Assembly (NCBI RefSeq): GCF_004519305.1
Contig: NZ_SOZA01000002.1
Location: forward strand, 62,001-126,000
Length of the DNA: 64,000 nt
Direction of reading: 5' to 3'
Source of the DNA: Pseudomonas sp. RIT623
GTDB taxonomy: Bacteria > Pseudomonadota > Gammaproteobacteria > Pseudomonadales > Pseudomonadaceae
Shown here: positions 1 through 9,193 of the stretch, piece after piece
Layout: the number at the start of each line of letters is the position of its first letter
How positions within the stretch are numbered: the stretch's first letter is position 1
Position numbers and translations under genes: made by a program
The notes under the pieces: model-generated
The model's database searches: none
What the model was told of the DNA's origin: nothing
The model's input: the letters and a program-made list of their open reading frames with translations, nothing else

Positions 1-31
1 GCAGATCGCCGAATAAGGCCCTCCACGCCCC

Positions 32-149
32 CTGTAGGAGCGGCCTTGTGCCGCGAAAGGGCTGCAGAGCAGCCCCGGGATGTCTGCCCACCTCAAGATT
101 GCCGGGGCCGCAAAGCGGCCCTTTCGCGGCACAAGGCCGCTCCTACAGA
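32..149. repeat. REP hairpin pair, GGCCTTGTG type
   Basis: Two inverted copies of the same element face each other: GTAGGAGCGGCCTTGTG at the left and its complement CACAAGGCCGCTCCTAC at the right, with GC-rich arms between. The same core recurs at 4371, 42262 and 61860. It lies downstream of the patatin gene, where it may act as a transcript 3' end. Confidence 0.85.
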
Positions 150-171
150 GGCAGGTGTGCGACCTGGATCA

Positions 172-1314
172 TCAGATCCCCAGGAACTGACACAGCTCGC
201 GCTTCTTGGCCAAAGCATCCTTGCGTCCCAACTCGATCAACTCGCTGCAATAGCTGGCCTCGAACAACAGGTAGCTGAGCACCCCCGCCCCGCTGGTTTT
301 GGTGGCCCCCGGCCCGCGCAGGAACAGCCTGAGCGCCGCGGGCAATTCACGCCTGTGACGGGCGGCGATCTCATCCAGCGGCTGGCTGGGCGCCACCACC
401 AGCACCTCGATCGGCGCCAGGCCCAGGCGGCGGGCGTCCAGGTGCGCGGGCAACAGGTGGCTGAGGTGGTTGAGCCGCTGCAACAACTCGATATCGTCCT
501 CGAGGCTGTCGATGAAGGTGCTGTTGAGCATGTGCCCGCCGATCTGCGCCAGGCTCGGCTGCTGGCCACTGAACAGCCGTTGGCTTGGCAAGGGTGGCGC
601 TGGCCGCTGTGGGTTGCCACTGACGCCCACCACCAGCACGCGGCTGGCGCCCAGGTGCAGCGCCGGGCTGATCGGCGCCGATTGGCGTACTGCGCCATCG
701 CCGTAGAACTCCTCGCCCAGGCGCACCGGGGCGAACAGCAGCGGGATCGCCGAACTGGCCAGCAGGTGGTCGATGGTCAAGGGCGTGGGCATGCCGATGC
801 GCCGATGGCGCAGCCAGGGTTCGATGGTGTCGCGGCCCTGGTAGAAGGTCACCGCCTGGCCGGACTCGTAGCCAAAAGCGGTGACGGCAATGGCACGCAG
901 CTGGTTGCTGGCCAGGGAATGGGCGATGCCGTCCAGGTCCAGGTGCTCGCGCAACAGGCCACGTAACGGGCTGCTGTCGAGCAATGCCACCGGTGCCTGG
1001 CCGCCTATGCCCAGCAGGCTGTGGCCAACGAAGCGGCTGGCCTGGCGGATCACCCCGGGCCAGTCGCTGCGCAGCACCAGGTGGCTGCGAAAATTCTGCC
1101 AGAAGGCCGTCAGGTGCTGCACCGACTCGCCGAAACGCGTGGCGCCACTGGCCAGCTTGACGGCATTGATGGCGCCAGCGGAGGTGCCGACGATCACCGG
1201 GAACGGATTGGCGGCGCCGGCGGGCAGTAGTTCGGCGATGCCGGCCAGCACGCCGACCTGGTAGGCGGCGCGGGCACCGCCGCCGGAGAGGATAAGGCCG
1301 GTGGTTGAGGTCAT
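172..1314 (-). CDS. patatin-like phospholipase family protein
   Basis: Probable serine lipid acyl hydrolase. The 380-residue protein opens with the oxyanion-hole glycine loop SGGGARAAYQ near residue 10, followed by the nucleophile elbow GTSAG near residue 45 (G-x-S-x-G). The catalytic Asp is in DGAVRQSAP at about residue 207. These are the Ser-Asp dyad signatures of bacterial patatins. No signal peptide is visible, so it is probably cytoplasmic or membrane-peripheral. The C-terminal third has no motif I recognise. It is transcribed away from the REP pair at its 3' end and separated by about 70 bases from the acyltransferase upstream, which may be co-transcribed. The substrate cannot be read from sequence. 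Confidence 0.9.
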   Translation of the reverse strand: MTSTTGLILSGGGARAAYQVGVLAGIAELLPAGAANPFPVIVGTSAGAINAVKLASGATRFGESVQHLTAFWQNFRSHLVLRSDWPGVIRQASRFVGHSLLGIGGQAPVALLDSSPLRGLLREHLDLDGIAHSLASNQLRAIAVTAFGYESGQAVTFYQGRDTIEPWLRHRRIGMPTPLTIDHLLASSAIPLLFAPVRLGEEFYGDGAVRQSAPISPALHLGASRVLVVGVSGNPQRPAPPLPSQRLFSGQQPSLAQIGGHMLNSTFIDSLEDDIELLQRLNHLSHLLPAHLDARRLGLAPIEVLVVAPSQPLDEIAARHRRELPAALRLFLRGPGATKTSGAGVLSYLLFEASYCSELIELGRKDALAKKRELCQFLGI

Positions 1315-1354
1315 GCATCCTTCCTGGAGTCAGTAGTTGCCAGTACCGGCCCTA

Positions 1355-1378
1355 GCGCGGGGCAAGCCCGCTCCCACG
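1355..1378. repeat. single REP-like unit, GGGGCAAGCCC type
   Basis: The unit carries GCGGGGCAAGCCCGCTCCCAC and lies between the patatin and lipid A acyltransferase genes. Related copies occur at 32672 and 63244. Confidence 0.7.
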
Positions 1379-1382
1379 CAGC

Positions 1383-2318
1383 CTAGCGCTGTTTCTTGTC
1401 GTACAACCGCGGTTCGCCCTCAGGCCGCGACTTGAAGCGTCGGTGCGCCCACAAATACTGCTCCGGGCATTCGCGCAATACGCCTTCGACCCACTGGTTG
1501 ATACGCAGGCAGTCGGCCTCTTCGGTTTCGCCAGGGAAGTCCGCCAGCGGCGGGTGCACCACCAGACGATAGCCGCTGCCGTCCTCCAGGCGCTTCTGGG
1601 TGAACGGAATCACCCGCGCCTTACCCAAACGGGCGAACTTGCTGGTGGCGGTGACGGTTGCGGCAGGAATACCGAACAGCGGTACGAAGATACTTTGCTT
1701 CATGCCATAGTCCTGGTCCGGCGCATACCAGATCGCCCGGCCCTTGCGCAGCAGCTTGAGCATGCCGCGCACGTCGTCGCGCTCCACCGCCAGCGAGTCG
1801 AGGTTGTGCCGCTCGCGGCCCCGACGCTGGATGAAATCGAACACCGGGTTGCCATGCTCGCGGTACATGCCGTCGATGGTGTGAACCTGGCCCAGCAGCG
1901 CGGCGCCGATCTCCAGGGTGGTGAAGTGCACGGCCATCAGGATCGCGCCCTCGCCGTCGCGCTGGGCGGCCTGCAGGTGCTCGAGGCCTTCGATATGCGC
2001 CAGGCGCGCCAGGCGGGCCTTGGGCCACCACCAGCTCATCGCCATCTCGAAAAAGGCGATGCCGGTAGAGGCGAAGTTTTCCTTGAGCAGGCGCTGCCGT
2101 TCGTCGCCGGACAGCGCCGGGAAGCACAGCTCAAGATTGCGCGCGGCGATGCGTCGGCGCTCGCCGGCCACCCGGTACATCACCGCGCCCAGGCCGCGCC
2201 CCAGCCCGAGCAGGGCGCGGTAGGGCAGCTGCGCGACCAGCCACAGCAGGCCCAGGCCCAGCCACAGGGCCCAGAATCGGGGGTGAAGGAAAAGGGGGCG
2301 AAAACGCGGGCGTTCCAT
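1383..2318 (-). CDS. lipid A biosynthesis lauroyl acyltransferase (LpxL/HtrB family)
   Basis: Inner-membrane late acyltransferase that adds a secondary acyl chain to lipid A. The 311-residue protein has an N-terminal hydrophobic anchor ([17 protein letters not shown], about residues 15-31). It then has the H-x4-E catalytic motif HFTTLE near residue 128 and the family's later [13 protein letters not shown] block. The start is the ATG at 2318 because a GGAAG ribosome-binding site precedes it; the frame stays open to 2369 without one. It diverges from minC across about 100 bases. Which acyl chain and acceptor position are used cannot be decided from sequence. Confidence 0.9.
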   Translation of the reverse strand: MERPRFRPLFLHPRFWALWLGLGLLWLVAQLPYRALLGLGRGLGAVMYRVAGERRRIAARNLELCFPALSGDERQRLLKENFASTGIAFFEMAMSWWWPKARLARLAHIEGLEHLQAAQRDGEGAILMAVHFTTLEIGAALLGQVHTIDGMYREHGNPVFDFIQRRGRERHNLDSLAVERDDVRGMLKLLRKGRAIWYAPDQDYGMKQSIFVPLFGIPAATVTATSKFARLGKARVIPFTQKRLEDGSGYRLVVHPPLADFPGETEEADCLRINQWVEGVLRECPEQYLWAHRRFKSRPEGEPRLYDKKQR

Positions 2319-2359
2319 TGAAGCTTCCGGCAAGACAAGGGCTGGGCATTCTACATCGG

Positions 2360-2388
2360 TTGCGGGCAATCGGTCTTATCGCTATAAG
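2360..2388 (+). promoter_or_regulatory. predicted sigma-70 promoter of minCDE
   Basis: A TTGCGG -35 element at 2360 and a TATAAG -10 element at 2383 are separated by 17 bases. They lie 30 bases upstream of the minC start and downstream of the divergent acyltransferase start. Position and spacing support the call; it is untested. Confidence 0.55.
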
Positions 2389-2418
2389 TCAGGGCACTTT
2401 TCTCGCAACAAGCCGTCT

Positions 2419-3180
2419 ATGCAGACCATGAGCCTCAACCAGACACCCGACAACGCCCCCGTGTTCCAGCTCAAGGGCAGCATGCTTGCCATCACCGTGC
2501 TGGAACTGGCGCGCAACGACCTAGAATCCCTCGACCGCCAGCTGGCGGCGAAGGTGGCGCAGGCGCCGAACTTCTTCAGCAACACCCCGCTGGTGCTGGC
2601 CCTGGACAAACTGCCCGCCGACGAGGGCGCCATCGACCTGCCCGGGCTGATGCGCGTGTGCCGTCACCATGGCCTGCGCACCCTGGCGATCCGCGCCAGC
2701 CGCATCGAGGACATCGCCGCGGCGATCGCCATCGACCTGCCGGTGCTGCCGCCGTCCGGTGCCCGCGAGCGCCCGGTCGAGCCTGAGCCCGAGGTGAAGG
2801 CGCCCGAGCCTGCCCCCGCGCCACCACCGGCGCCGGCCGAGCCCGAAGTGCGCCCGACGCGGATCATCACCTCGACCGTGCGCGGCGGCCAGCAGATCTA
2901 CGCCCAGGGCGGCGACCTGGTGGTCACCGGTTCCGTCAGCCCCGGCGCGGAACTTCTCGCCGATGGCAACATCCATGTGTACGGCGCCATGCGTGGTCGT
3001 GCCCTGGCAGGTATCAAGGGTAATACCAAGGCACGCATCTTCTGCCTGCAGATGACCGCGGAAATGGTCTCGATCGCCGGCCAGTACAAAGTCTGCGAAG
3101 ACTTGCGTCGCGACCCGCTGTGGGGCTTGGGCGTACAGGTCAGCCTGTCCGGCGACGTGTTGAACATCACCCGTCTTTAA
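2419..3180 (+). CDS. minC: septum site-determining protein MinC
   Basis: Inhibitor of FtsZ polymerisation that works with MinD to prevent polar septa. The 253-residue protein has the usual two parts. The N-terminal FtsZ-inhibiting domain covers about residues 10-105. A linker very rich in Pro, Glu and Ala (about 115-150) leads to the C-terminal beta-helix domain that binds MinD and the septum ([19 protein letters not shown] onward, about 158-253). First gene of minCDE, 96 bases ahead of minD. The start is uncertain: ATG at 2419 or 2428, neither with a strong ribosome-binding site. Confidence 0.95.
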   Translation: MQTMSLNQTPDNAPVFQLKGSMLAITVLELARNDLESLDRQLAAKVAQAPNFFSNTPLVLALDKLPADEGAIDLPGLMRVCRHHGLRTLAIRASRIEDIAAAIAIDLPVLPPSGARERPVEPEPEVKAPEPAPAPPPAPAEPEVRPTRIITSTVRGGQQIYAQGGDLVVTGSVSPGAELLADGNIHVYGAMRGRALAGIKGNTKARIFCLQMTAEMVSIAGQYKVCEDLRRDPLWGLGVQVSLSGDVLNITRL

Positions 3181-3276
3181 CGGATACTTGCCGGCATTTT
3201 TAGCGCAACTTTTTCCTGTTGCCGTTTTTATGTATTTGCAGGGACGCCTGTCCCGTTTATTTAGGGGTGAAACACC

Positions 3277-4089
3277 TTGGCCAAGATTCTCGTGGTTACT
3301 TCCGGCAAGGGGGGTGTGGGCAAGACCACCACCAGCGCCGCTATCGGTACCGGCCTCGCACTGCGCGGGCACAAGACTGTCATCGTCGACTTCGACGTCG
3401 GCCTGCGTAACCTCGACCTGATCATGGGCTGCGAACGCCGCGTGGTGTACGACTTCGTCAACGTGGTCAATGGCGAAGCCAACCTGCAACAGGCCCTGAT
3501 CAAGGACAAGCGCCTCGAGAACCTGTTCGTGCTGGCCGCCAGCCAGACCCGCGACAAGGACGCACTGACCAAGGAAGGCGTCGAGAAGGTGCTGATGGAG
3601 CTCAAGGAGCAGTTCGACTTCGTCGTCTGCGACTCGCCCGCCGGTATCGAGAAAGGCGCCCACCTGGCGATGTACTTCGCCGACGAAGCCATTGTCGTGA
3701 CCAACCCCGAGGTGTCCTCGGTGCGTGACTCCGACCGCATGATCGGCCTGCTGTCGAGCAAGTCGCGTCGTGCCGAGCAAGGCGAAGACCCGATCAAGGA
3801 ACACCTGCTGATCACCCGCTACCACCCCGAGCGCGTCGAGAAAGGTGAAATGCTTGGCGTCGAAGACGTCAAGGAAATCCTTTCGGTCGAACTGCTGGGC
3901 GTGATCCCCGAATCGCAAGCCGTGCTCAAGGCTTCCAACCAGGGCATCCCGGTCATCCTTGACGACCAGAGCGATGCCGGCCAGGCCTATAGCGATACCG
4001 TCGACCGCCTGCTGGGCAAGCCAAAGCCGCTGCGGTTCATCGAAGTGCCGAAGCAAGGATTCTTCGCGCGCCTGTTTGGAGGCAAGTAA
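3277..4089 (+). CDS. minD: septum site-determining ATPase MinD
   Basis: Membrane-cycling ParA-type ATPase that recruits MinC and is displaced by MinE. The deviant Walker A motif KGGVGKTT lies at residues 11-18, and FDVGLRNLD and CDSPAGIEKGA follow as expected. The C-terminal amphipathic membrane-targeting helix is KQGFFARLFGGK. At 270 residues it is full length. The start codon is TTG at 3277, preceded by AGGGGTGA at good spacing; no ATG or GTG would give a full-length N terminus beginning AKILVVTSGKGG. minE follows after 3 bases. Confidence 0.97.
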   Translation: MAKILVVTSGKGGVGKTTTSAAIGTGLALRGHKTVIVDFDVGLRNLDLIMGCERRVVYDFVNVVNGEANLQQALIKDKRLENLFVLAASQTRDKDALTKEGVEKVLMELKEQFDFVVCDSPAGIEKGAHLAMYFADEAIVVTNPEVSSVRDSDRMIGLLSSKSRRAEQGEDPIKEHLLITRYHPERVEKGEMLGVEDVKEILSVELLGVIPESQAVLKASNQGIPVILDDQSDAGQAYSDTVDRLLGKPKPLRFIEVPKQGFFARLFGGK

Positions 4090-4092
4090 ACC

Positions 4093-4347
4093 ATGAACCT
4101 TTTTGACTTCTTTCGTGGCAGACAGAAACAAAGCAGCGCGTCGGTAGCGAAAGAGCGTCTACAGATCATCGTGGCGCACGAGCGTGGCCAGCGCAGCACC
4201 CCGGACTACCTGCCTGCCCTGCAGAAAGAGCTGGTCGAGGTGATCCGCAAATACGTCAACATCGGCAACGACGACGTGCAGATCGAACTGGAAAACCAGG
4301 GCAGCTGCTCGATCCTGGAGCTGAACATCACCTTGCCCGAGCGCTGA
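4093..4347 (+). CDS. minE: cell division topological specificity factor MinE
   Basis: 84-residue MinE, which stimulates MinD ATPase and drives pole-to-pole oscillation. The N-terminal [19 protein letters not shown] segment matches the membrane-binding and MinD-interacting region. The C-terminal half ([18 protein letters not shown]) is the dimerisation domain. Last gene of the min operon. The REP pair starting at 4371 follows directly and may end the transcript. Confidence 0.96.
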   Translation: MNLFDFFRGRQKQSSASVAKERLQIIVAHERGQRSTPDYLPALQKELVEVIRKYVNIGNDDVQIELENQGSCSILELNITLPER

Positions 4348-4370
4348 TCCAGCAGCTTCGAGCCGATCCT

Positions 4371-4474
4371 GGGGCTGCTTCGCAGCCCTTTCGCGACACA
4401 AGGCCGCTCCTACAGGGTTACGCAACCTCTGTAGGAGCGGCCTTGTGTCGCGAAAGGGCCGCAAGGCGGCCCCA
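4371..4474. repeat. REP hairpin pair, GGCCTTGTG type
   Basis: Head-to-head copies of the GTAGGAGCGGCCTTGTG family with flanking CGCGAAAGGG arms, separated by about a dozen bases. Located between minE and rluA. Confidence 0.9.
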
Positions 4475-4503
4475 GTGGTTTCCATACGCATAGAGAACCT
4501 GCA

Positions 4504-5139
4504 ATGCCGCTGTCGAACATCCAGATCCTTCACGAAGACGCCGCCATCCTGGTGATCAACAAACCGACCCTGCTGCTGTCGGTGCCGGGCCGCGCCGAGG
4601 ACAACAAGGACTGCCTGATCACTCGCCTGCAGGAAAACGGCTACCCCGACGCCCTGATCGTCCACCGCCTGGACTGGGAAACCTCAGGGATCATCCTGCT
4701 CGCCCGCGACGCCGACAGCCACCGCGAACTGTCGCGCCAATTCCACGACCGTGAAACCGAAAAGGCCTACACCGCACTGTGCTGGGGCCAGCCGGCCCTG
4801 GACAGCGGCAGCATCGACCTGCCGCTGCGCTACGACCCGCCGACCAAGCCACGTCACGTGGTGGACCACGAACAAGGCAAGCACGCCCTGACCTTCTGGC
4901 GCATCGTCGAGCGCCGTGCCGATCATTGCCGGGTCGAGCTGACGCCCATCACCGGGCGCTCGCACCAGCTGCGCGTGCACATGTTGTCGATCGGCCATCC
5001 GCTGCTGGGCGACCGGCTGTACGCCAACCCTGAAGCGCTGGCGGCCCATGAGCGGCTGTGCCTGCATGCGTCGATGCTGAGCTTTACCCATCCAGTTTCT
5101 GGCGAACGCCTGAAATTCGAGTGCCCGGCACCGTTTTGA
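4504..5139 (+). CDS. rluA: RluA-family pseudouridine synthase
   Basis: Isomerises uridine to pseudouridine; in E. coli RluA acts on 23S rRNA U746 and tRNA U32. The 211-residue protein has the catalytic motif HRLDWETSG with the nucleophilic Asp at residue 57. RSHQLRVHM and the C-terminal HASMLSFTHP block are also typical of the family. No S4 RNA-binding domain is present, as expected for RluA rather than RluC or RluD. It sits alone between two REP pairs, downstream of the min operon. Specificity is inferred from size and family. Confidence 0.92.
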   Translation: MPLSNIQILHEDAAILVINKPTLLLSVPGRAEDNKDCLITRLQENGYPDALIVHRLDWETSGIILLARDADSHRELSRQFHDRETEKAYTALCWGQPALDSGSIDLPLRYDPPTKPRHVVDHEQGKHALTFWRIVERRADHCRVELTPITGRSHQLRVHMLSIGHPLLGDRLYANPEALAAHERLCLHASMLSFTHPVSGERLKFECPAPF

Positions 5140-5143
5140 AGTT

Positions 5144-5203
5144 GTTCGCCGGCAAGCCGGCTCCTACAGAGTGCCCGTTGTAGGAGCCGGCTTGCCGGCG
5201 AAC
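5144..5203. repeat. REP hairpin pair, GCCGGCAAGCCGGC type
   Basis: GTTCGCCGGCAAGCCGGCTC and its inverted copy face each other across about 15 bases, immediately after rluA. Family members recur at 6562, 11330 and 15514. Confidence 0.9.
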
Positions 5204-5265
5204 AGGCCGACACAATTTGTCGAGCAATTACGCTAAACTCGCGCCACTGCTGTCTGGAGTGACTT

Positions 5266-6555
5266 ATGCGCGATGCCCTGAACGCCGGCCTGATCGAATT
5301 CCTCAAGGCCTCCCCGACGCCCTTCCACGCCACCGCCAGCCTCGTGCAGCGCCTCGAGGCTGCTGGTTACCAGCGCCTGGACGAGCGCGACAGCTGGGCC
5401 ACGGTGCCTGGTGGTCGCTACTACGTGACCCGCAACGACTCCTCGATCATCGCCATCAAGCTCGGCAAGCTGTCGCCGCTGCTGGCCGGCATCCGCATGG
5501 TCGGCGCCCACACCGACAGCCCGTGCCTGCGGGTCAAGCCGCAGCCTGAACTGCAGCGCCAGGGCTTCTTGCAACTGGGCGTCGAAGTGTATGGCGGCGC
5601 CCTGCTGGCGCCATGGTTCGACCGCGACCTGTCGCTGGCCGGTCGGGTGACCTTCCGCCGTGACGGCAAGGTCGAGAGCCAACTGATCGACTTCAAGCTA
5701 CCAATCGCGGTGATCCCCAACCTGGCGATCCACCTCAACCGCACCGCCAACGAAGGCTGGCCGATCAACCCGCAGAATGAGTTGCCGCCGATACTGGCGC
5801 AGGTGGCGGGTGACGAGCGTATCGATTTCCGCGCCCTGCTCACCGAGCAACTGGCCCGCGAGCACGACCTCAACGCCGATGTGGTGCTCGACTACGAGCT
5901 GAGCTTCTACGACACCCAGGACGCCGCCCTGATCGGCCTGAACGGTGACTTCATCGCCGGCGCGCGCCTGGACAACCTGCTGTCGTGCTATGCCGGCCTG
6001 CAGGCGTTGCTCGGCGCCGACAGCGACGAAACCTGCGTGCTGGTGTGCAACGACCACGAGGAAGTCGGCTCCTGCTCGGCCTGTGGCGCCGACGGCCCGA
6101 TGCTCGAGCAGACCTTGCAACGCCTGCTGCCGGACAACGACGACTACGTGCGCACGGTCCAGCGCTCGCTGATGGTCTCGGCCGACAACGCCCACGGCGT
6201 GCACCCCAACTATGCCGACAAGCACGACGGCAACCATGGGCCCAAGCTCAACGCCGGGCCGGTGATCAAGGTCAACAACAACCAGCGCTACGCCACCAAC
6301 AGCGAAACCGCCGGTTTCTTCCGCCACCTGTGCATGGCCGAGGAAGTACCGGTGCAAAGCTTCGTGGTGCGCAGCGACATGGGCTGCGGCTCGACCATCG
6401 GCCCGATCACCGCCAGCCATCTGGGGGTGCGCACCGTCGACATTGGCCTGCCGACCTTCGCCATGCACTCGATCCGCGAACTGTGCGGCAGCCAGGACCT
6501 GGCTCACCTGGTGAAGGTGCTCATGGCGTTCTACCGCAGCCGCGATTTGCCTTGA
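5266..6555 (+). CDS. apeB: M18 family aminopeptidase
   Basis: Zinc metallo-aminopeptidase of the M18 (aspartyl aminopeptidase) family, 429 residues, the usual length. Metal-binding and catalytic motifs are visible: AHTDSP near residue 83, the NDHEEVGS block near 263, and [11 protein letters not shown] near 370. Cytoplasmic, as there is no signal peptide. It probably helps recycle peptides by removing N-terminal residues; acidic preference is known for relatives but not readable here. It stands alone, flanked by REP pairs. Confidence 0.92.
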   Translation: MRDALNAGLIEFLKASPTPFHATASLVQRLEAAGYQRLDERDSWATVPGGRYYVTRNDSSIIAIKLGKLSPLLAGIRMVGAHTDSPCLRVKPQPELQRQGFLQLGVEVYGGALLAPWFDRDLSLAGRVTFRRDGKVESQLIDFKLPIAVIPNLAIHLNRTANEGWPINPQNELPPILAQVAGDERIDFRALLTEQLAREHDLNADVVLDYELSFYDTQDAALIGLNGDFIAGARLDNLLSCYAGLQALLGADSDETCVLVCNDHEEVGSCSACGADGPMLEQTLQRLLPDNDDYVRTVQRSLMVSADNAHGVHPNYADKHDGNHGPKLNAGPVIKVNNNQRYATNSETAGFFRHLCMAEEVPVQSFVVRSDMGCGSTIGPITASHLGVRTVDIGLPTFAMHSIRELCGSQDLAHLVKVLMAFYRSRDLP

Positions 6556-6561
6556 AATGCC

Positions 6562-6618
6562 GTTCGCCGGCAAGCCGGCTCCTGCGCAACGCCTGTAGGA
6601 GCCAGCTTGCTGGCGAAC
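6562..6618. repeat. REP hairpin pair, GCCGGCAAGCCGGC type
   Basis: A GTTCGCCGGCAAGCCGGCTC unit is followed by a slightly diverged inverted copy (GTAGGAGCCAGCTTGCTGGC). A third single unit lies at 6654. Confidence 0.85.
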
Positions 6619-6653
6619 CAGGCGACGCGGTGAATGGCACCGGCTATGCCGGT

Positions 6654-6678
6654 GTTCGCCGGCGAGCCGGCTCCTACG
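6654..6678. repeat. single REP unit, GCCGGCGAGCCGGC type
   Basis: GTTCGCCGGCGAGCCGGCTC is one member of the family, in the same 250-base gap after the aminopeptidase. The rest of that gap shows no gene. Confidence 0.75.
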
Positions 6679-6804
6679 CCGTCTGCGACCTGCCCACCCG
6701 CAGGCCGACTGGCCGGTGCCCCCTCACCTGTCCCCGGTCAACCCGCTTCGCCGGTAAGCCGCTATGCTTGAAGCATGGCCCCAAAAAACAGAAGGATTCT
6801 GTCC

Positions 6805-6975
6805 ATGTCATCGCCGTTCCTGTCCTTGTTCGTGCCGGTGTTCCTGTTCCTGATGCTGCTGACCATCGGTTTCAGCCTGCGCGAGCGCAACGTCGGGGTG
6901 CTGATGATGTGGATCGGCACCCTCGGCATCTTTGGCCTCACCTGTTGGAAGATCCTCGAGAAACTGCCGTCGTAA
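6805..6975 (+). CDS. small two-helix membrane protein, function unknown
   Basis: A 56-residue protein with two hydrophobic segments: about residues 4-24 (FLSLFVPVFLFLMLLTIGFS) and 31-48 (VGVLMMWIGTLGIFGLTC). They are joined by a short RERN loop, and the C terminus ends in KILEKLPS. The start at 6805 is chosen for its AGAAGGA ribosome-binding site; ATG at 6775 is an alternative. It ends 44 bases before the MscS-like channel gene on the same strand, so the two may be co-expressed. I do not recognise a family. Confidence 0.7.
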   Translation: MSSPFLSLFVPVFLFLMLLTIGFSLRERNVGVLMMWIGTLGIFGLTCWKILEKLPS

Positions 6976-7019
6976 ACCTCTACACTCGGGCAATCGTTTG
7001 ACCTGAGGTAGATTTCCCG

Positions 7020-9158
7020 GTGCCAGCCTTCCTGCGTTGCATCACGTTGCTGTTCCTGTTGTTCGTCACCCCGGTGCACGCCGCCGGCCTGCCGGGTCTG
7101 CTCGGTTCGAGCGCCCCCGCCCAGCCCGAGGCCAGCGAGCCCTTGGGCAAGTCACTGGACGAGGTGATCAAGAACCTGGAAAACGACCAGCAACGGGCCA
7201 AGCTGCTGGCTGACCTGAAGAAGCTGCGCGACGCCACCAAGCAATCGCAACCCAGTGTCGAACAGGGCGTGCTCGGCTTGATCGGCGGCGCCCTGCACGA
7301 CTTCGAAAAGCAGTTCAGCGGCGATGCCAGCCCGTTCAACCGCTGGTCGCAGGAGATCGACCAGGCCCAGGAGGAACTGGCCGCTCTAGTGGTGCCGGTG
7401 CACCAATGGCCGGCGATCCTGTTCGGCTTCGCCGGGGTGATCGCGGTCTGGGCCCTGCTGGCCTACGCCTTCAACTGGATCGGCCACCGCGTGCGCCTGC
7501 GCTTTGGCCTCACCGAGGAACTGCCCCAGCATCCGCGCACCTGGGACCTGGTGCGCTTCGCCCTGCGCAAGCTCGGGCCCTGGCTGGTGGCGCTGGTGTT
7601 CACCGTCTACCTGAGCATCGTGCTGCCCGCCTCGCTGGGCAAGTCGATGGCCATGGTGCTGGCCTACGCGCTGGTGGTCGGCACCCTGTTCTCGGCGATC
7701 TGCGTGATAGCCTTCTCGCTGCTCGACGGCCCGCACCGCCACCGCGCCCTGTACATCCTGCGCCACCAGGCGTTTCGCCCGCTGTGGCTGATCGGCAGCT
7801 TCGCCGCGTTCGGTGAGGCGATGAGCGATCCGCGCCTGACCACGGCCCTGGGCAGCCACCTGGCCCACGCCCTGGCGACCCTGGCCAATGTCGTCGCCGC
7901 GCTGTGCACCGGCTTGTTCATCCTGCGCTTCCGTAGGCCGATCGCCCACCTGATCCGCAACCAGCCGCTGTCCCGGCGCCTGACCCGGCGCACCCTGAGC
8001 GACACCATCGAGATCCTCGGCAGCTTCTGGTACATCCCGGCGCTGATCCTGGTGGCGATCTCGCTGTTCGCCACCTTCGTCTCCGCCGGCGACACCAGCA
8101 CCGCCCTGCGCCAATCGCTGATGTGCACTGTGCTGGTGGTGGTGTGCATGGTGCTCAACGGCCTGGTGCGCCGCCACGCCGCCAACCCCAAGCGTGCCAA
8201 CAAGCGCCAGGCGGTGTACGCCGAGCGCCTGCGCAACTTCGCCTACCTGCTGGTGCACCTGTTCATCTGGCTGCTGTTCATCGAACTCGGCCTGCGCGTG
8301 TGGGGCCAGTCGATGATCGGCTTCGCCGAAGGTGATGGCCATGAGGTGAGCCTGCGCCTGCTGGGCCTGGCCGGCACGCTGATCGTCGCCTGGCTGGTGT
8401 GGATCCTTGCCGATACCGCCGTGCACCACGCCCTGGTGCGCTCGCGCCGGGGCATGGCCAACGCCCGCGCGCAAACCATGATGCCGCTGATCCGCAACGT
8501 GATGTTCGTGGTGATCTTCATCATCGCGGTGATCGTCGCCCTGGCCAACATGGGCATGAACGTCACCCCGCTGCTGGCCGGTGCCGGTGTCATCGGCCTG
8601 GCCATCGGCTTCGGCGCGCAGTCGCTGGTGGCCGACCTGATCACCGGGCTGTTCATCATCATCGAGGACTCGCTGGCCATCGACGACTACGTCGATGTCG
8701 GCGGCCACCTGGGCACGGTCGAGGGCCTGACCATCCGCACCGTGCGCCTGCGCGACATCGACGGCATCGTGCACACCATCCCGTTCAGCGAGATCAAGAG
8801 CATCAAGAACTACTCCCGCGAGTTCGGCTACGCGATCTTCCGCGTGGCGATCCCGCACAGCATGAATATCGATCAGGCCATCACGCTGATCCGCGAGGTC
8901 GGCCAGAAGCTGCGCAACGACCCGCTGATGCGTCGCAATATCTGGTCGCCGCTGGAGTTGCAGGGGGTGGAGAGTTTCGAGTCGGGCTCGGCGATCCTGC
9001 GCGCGCGGTTCAAGACCGCGCCAATCAAGCAGTGGGAAGTGTCGCGGGCGTTCAACCTGGCGTTGAAACGCCAGCTCGATGAAGCCGGCCTGGACCTGGC
9101 GACGCCGCGGTTGTCGGTGCAGGTGGTGACGGCCGGTGGCGGCGCGGCGGCCGATTAA
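7020..9158 (+). CDS. MscS-family mechanosensitive ion channel
   Basis: Large MscS-type channel (712 residues) that would relieve turgor on hypo-osmotic shock. It has a cleavable signal peptide (residues 1-21, ending VHA-AG), a periplasmic N-terminal stretch and about ten hydrophobic helices. The MscS core near residues 515-600 includes the glycine- and alanine-rich pore helix GAGVIGLAIGFGAQSLV and the beta domain DYVDVGGHLGTVEG...RLRDIDG. The architecture resembles YbiO or YjeP-type members rather than short MscS. Translation starts at GTG 7020, with a GAGG site upstream. The small membrane protein gene just before it may be its partner. Confidence 0.9.
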   Translation: MPAFLRCITLLFLLFVTPVHAAGLPGLLGSSAPAQPEASEPLGKSLDEVIKNLENDQQRAKLLADLKKLRDATKQSQPSVEQGVLGLIGGALHDFEKQFSGDASPFNRWSQEIDQAQEELAALVVPVHQWPAILFGFAGVIAVWALLAYAFNWIGHRVRLRFGLTEELPQHPRTWDLVRFALRKLGPWLVALVFTVYLSIVLPASLGKSMAMVLAYALVVGTLFSAICVIAFSLLDGPHRHRALYILRHQAFRPLWLIGSFAAFGEAMSDPRLTTALGSHLAHALATLANVVAALCTGLFILRFRRPIAHLIRNQPLSRRLTRRTLSDTIEILGSFWYIPALILVAISLFATFVSAGDTSTALRQSLMCTVLVVVCMVLNGLVRRHAANPKRANKRQAVYAERLRNFAYLLVHLFIWLLFIELGLRVWGQSMIGFAEGDGHEVSLRLLGLAGTLIVAWLVWILADTAVHHALVRSRRGMANARAQTMMPLIRNVMFVVIFIIAVIVALANMGMNVTPLLAGAGVIGLAIGFGAQSLVADLITGLFIIIEDSLAIDDYVDVGGHLGTVEGLTIRTVRLRDIDGIVHTIPFSEIKSIKNYSREFGYAIFRVAIPHSMNIDQAITLIREVGQKLRNDPLMRRNIWSPLELQGVESFESGSAILRARFKTAPIKQWEVSRAFNLALKRQLDEAGLDLATPRLSVQVVTAGGGAAAD

Positions 9159-9193
9159 CCTGCAGTGTCGGAGCGGCGCAGGCTTGAGATTGT

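Noticed and set aside
2521-4131. 536-codon open frame antisense to minC and minD
   Set aside because: It lies opposite two certain genes. High GC at third codon positions creates long antisense frames, and its protein is a low-complexity His/Gln/Val-rich sequence.
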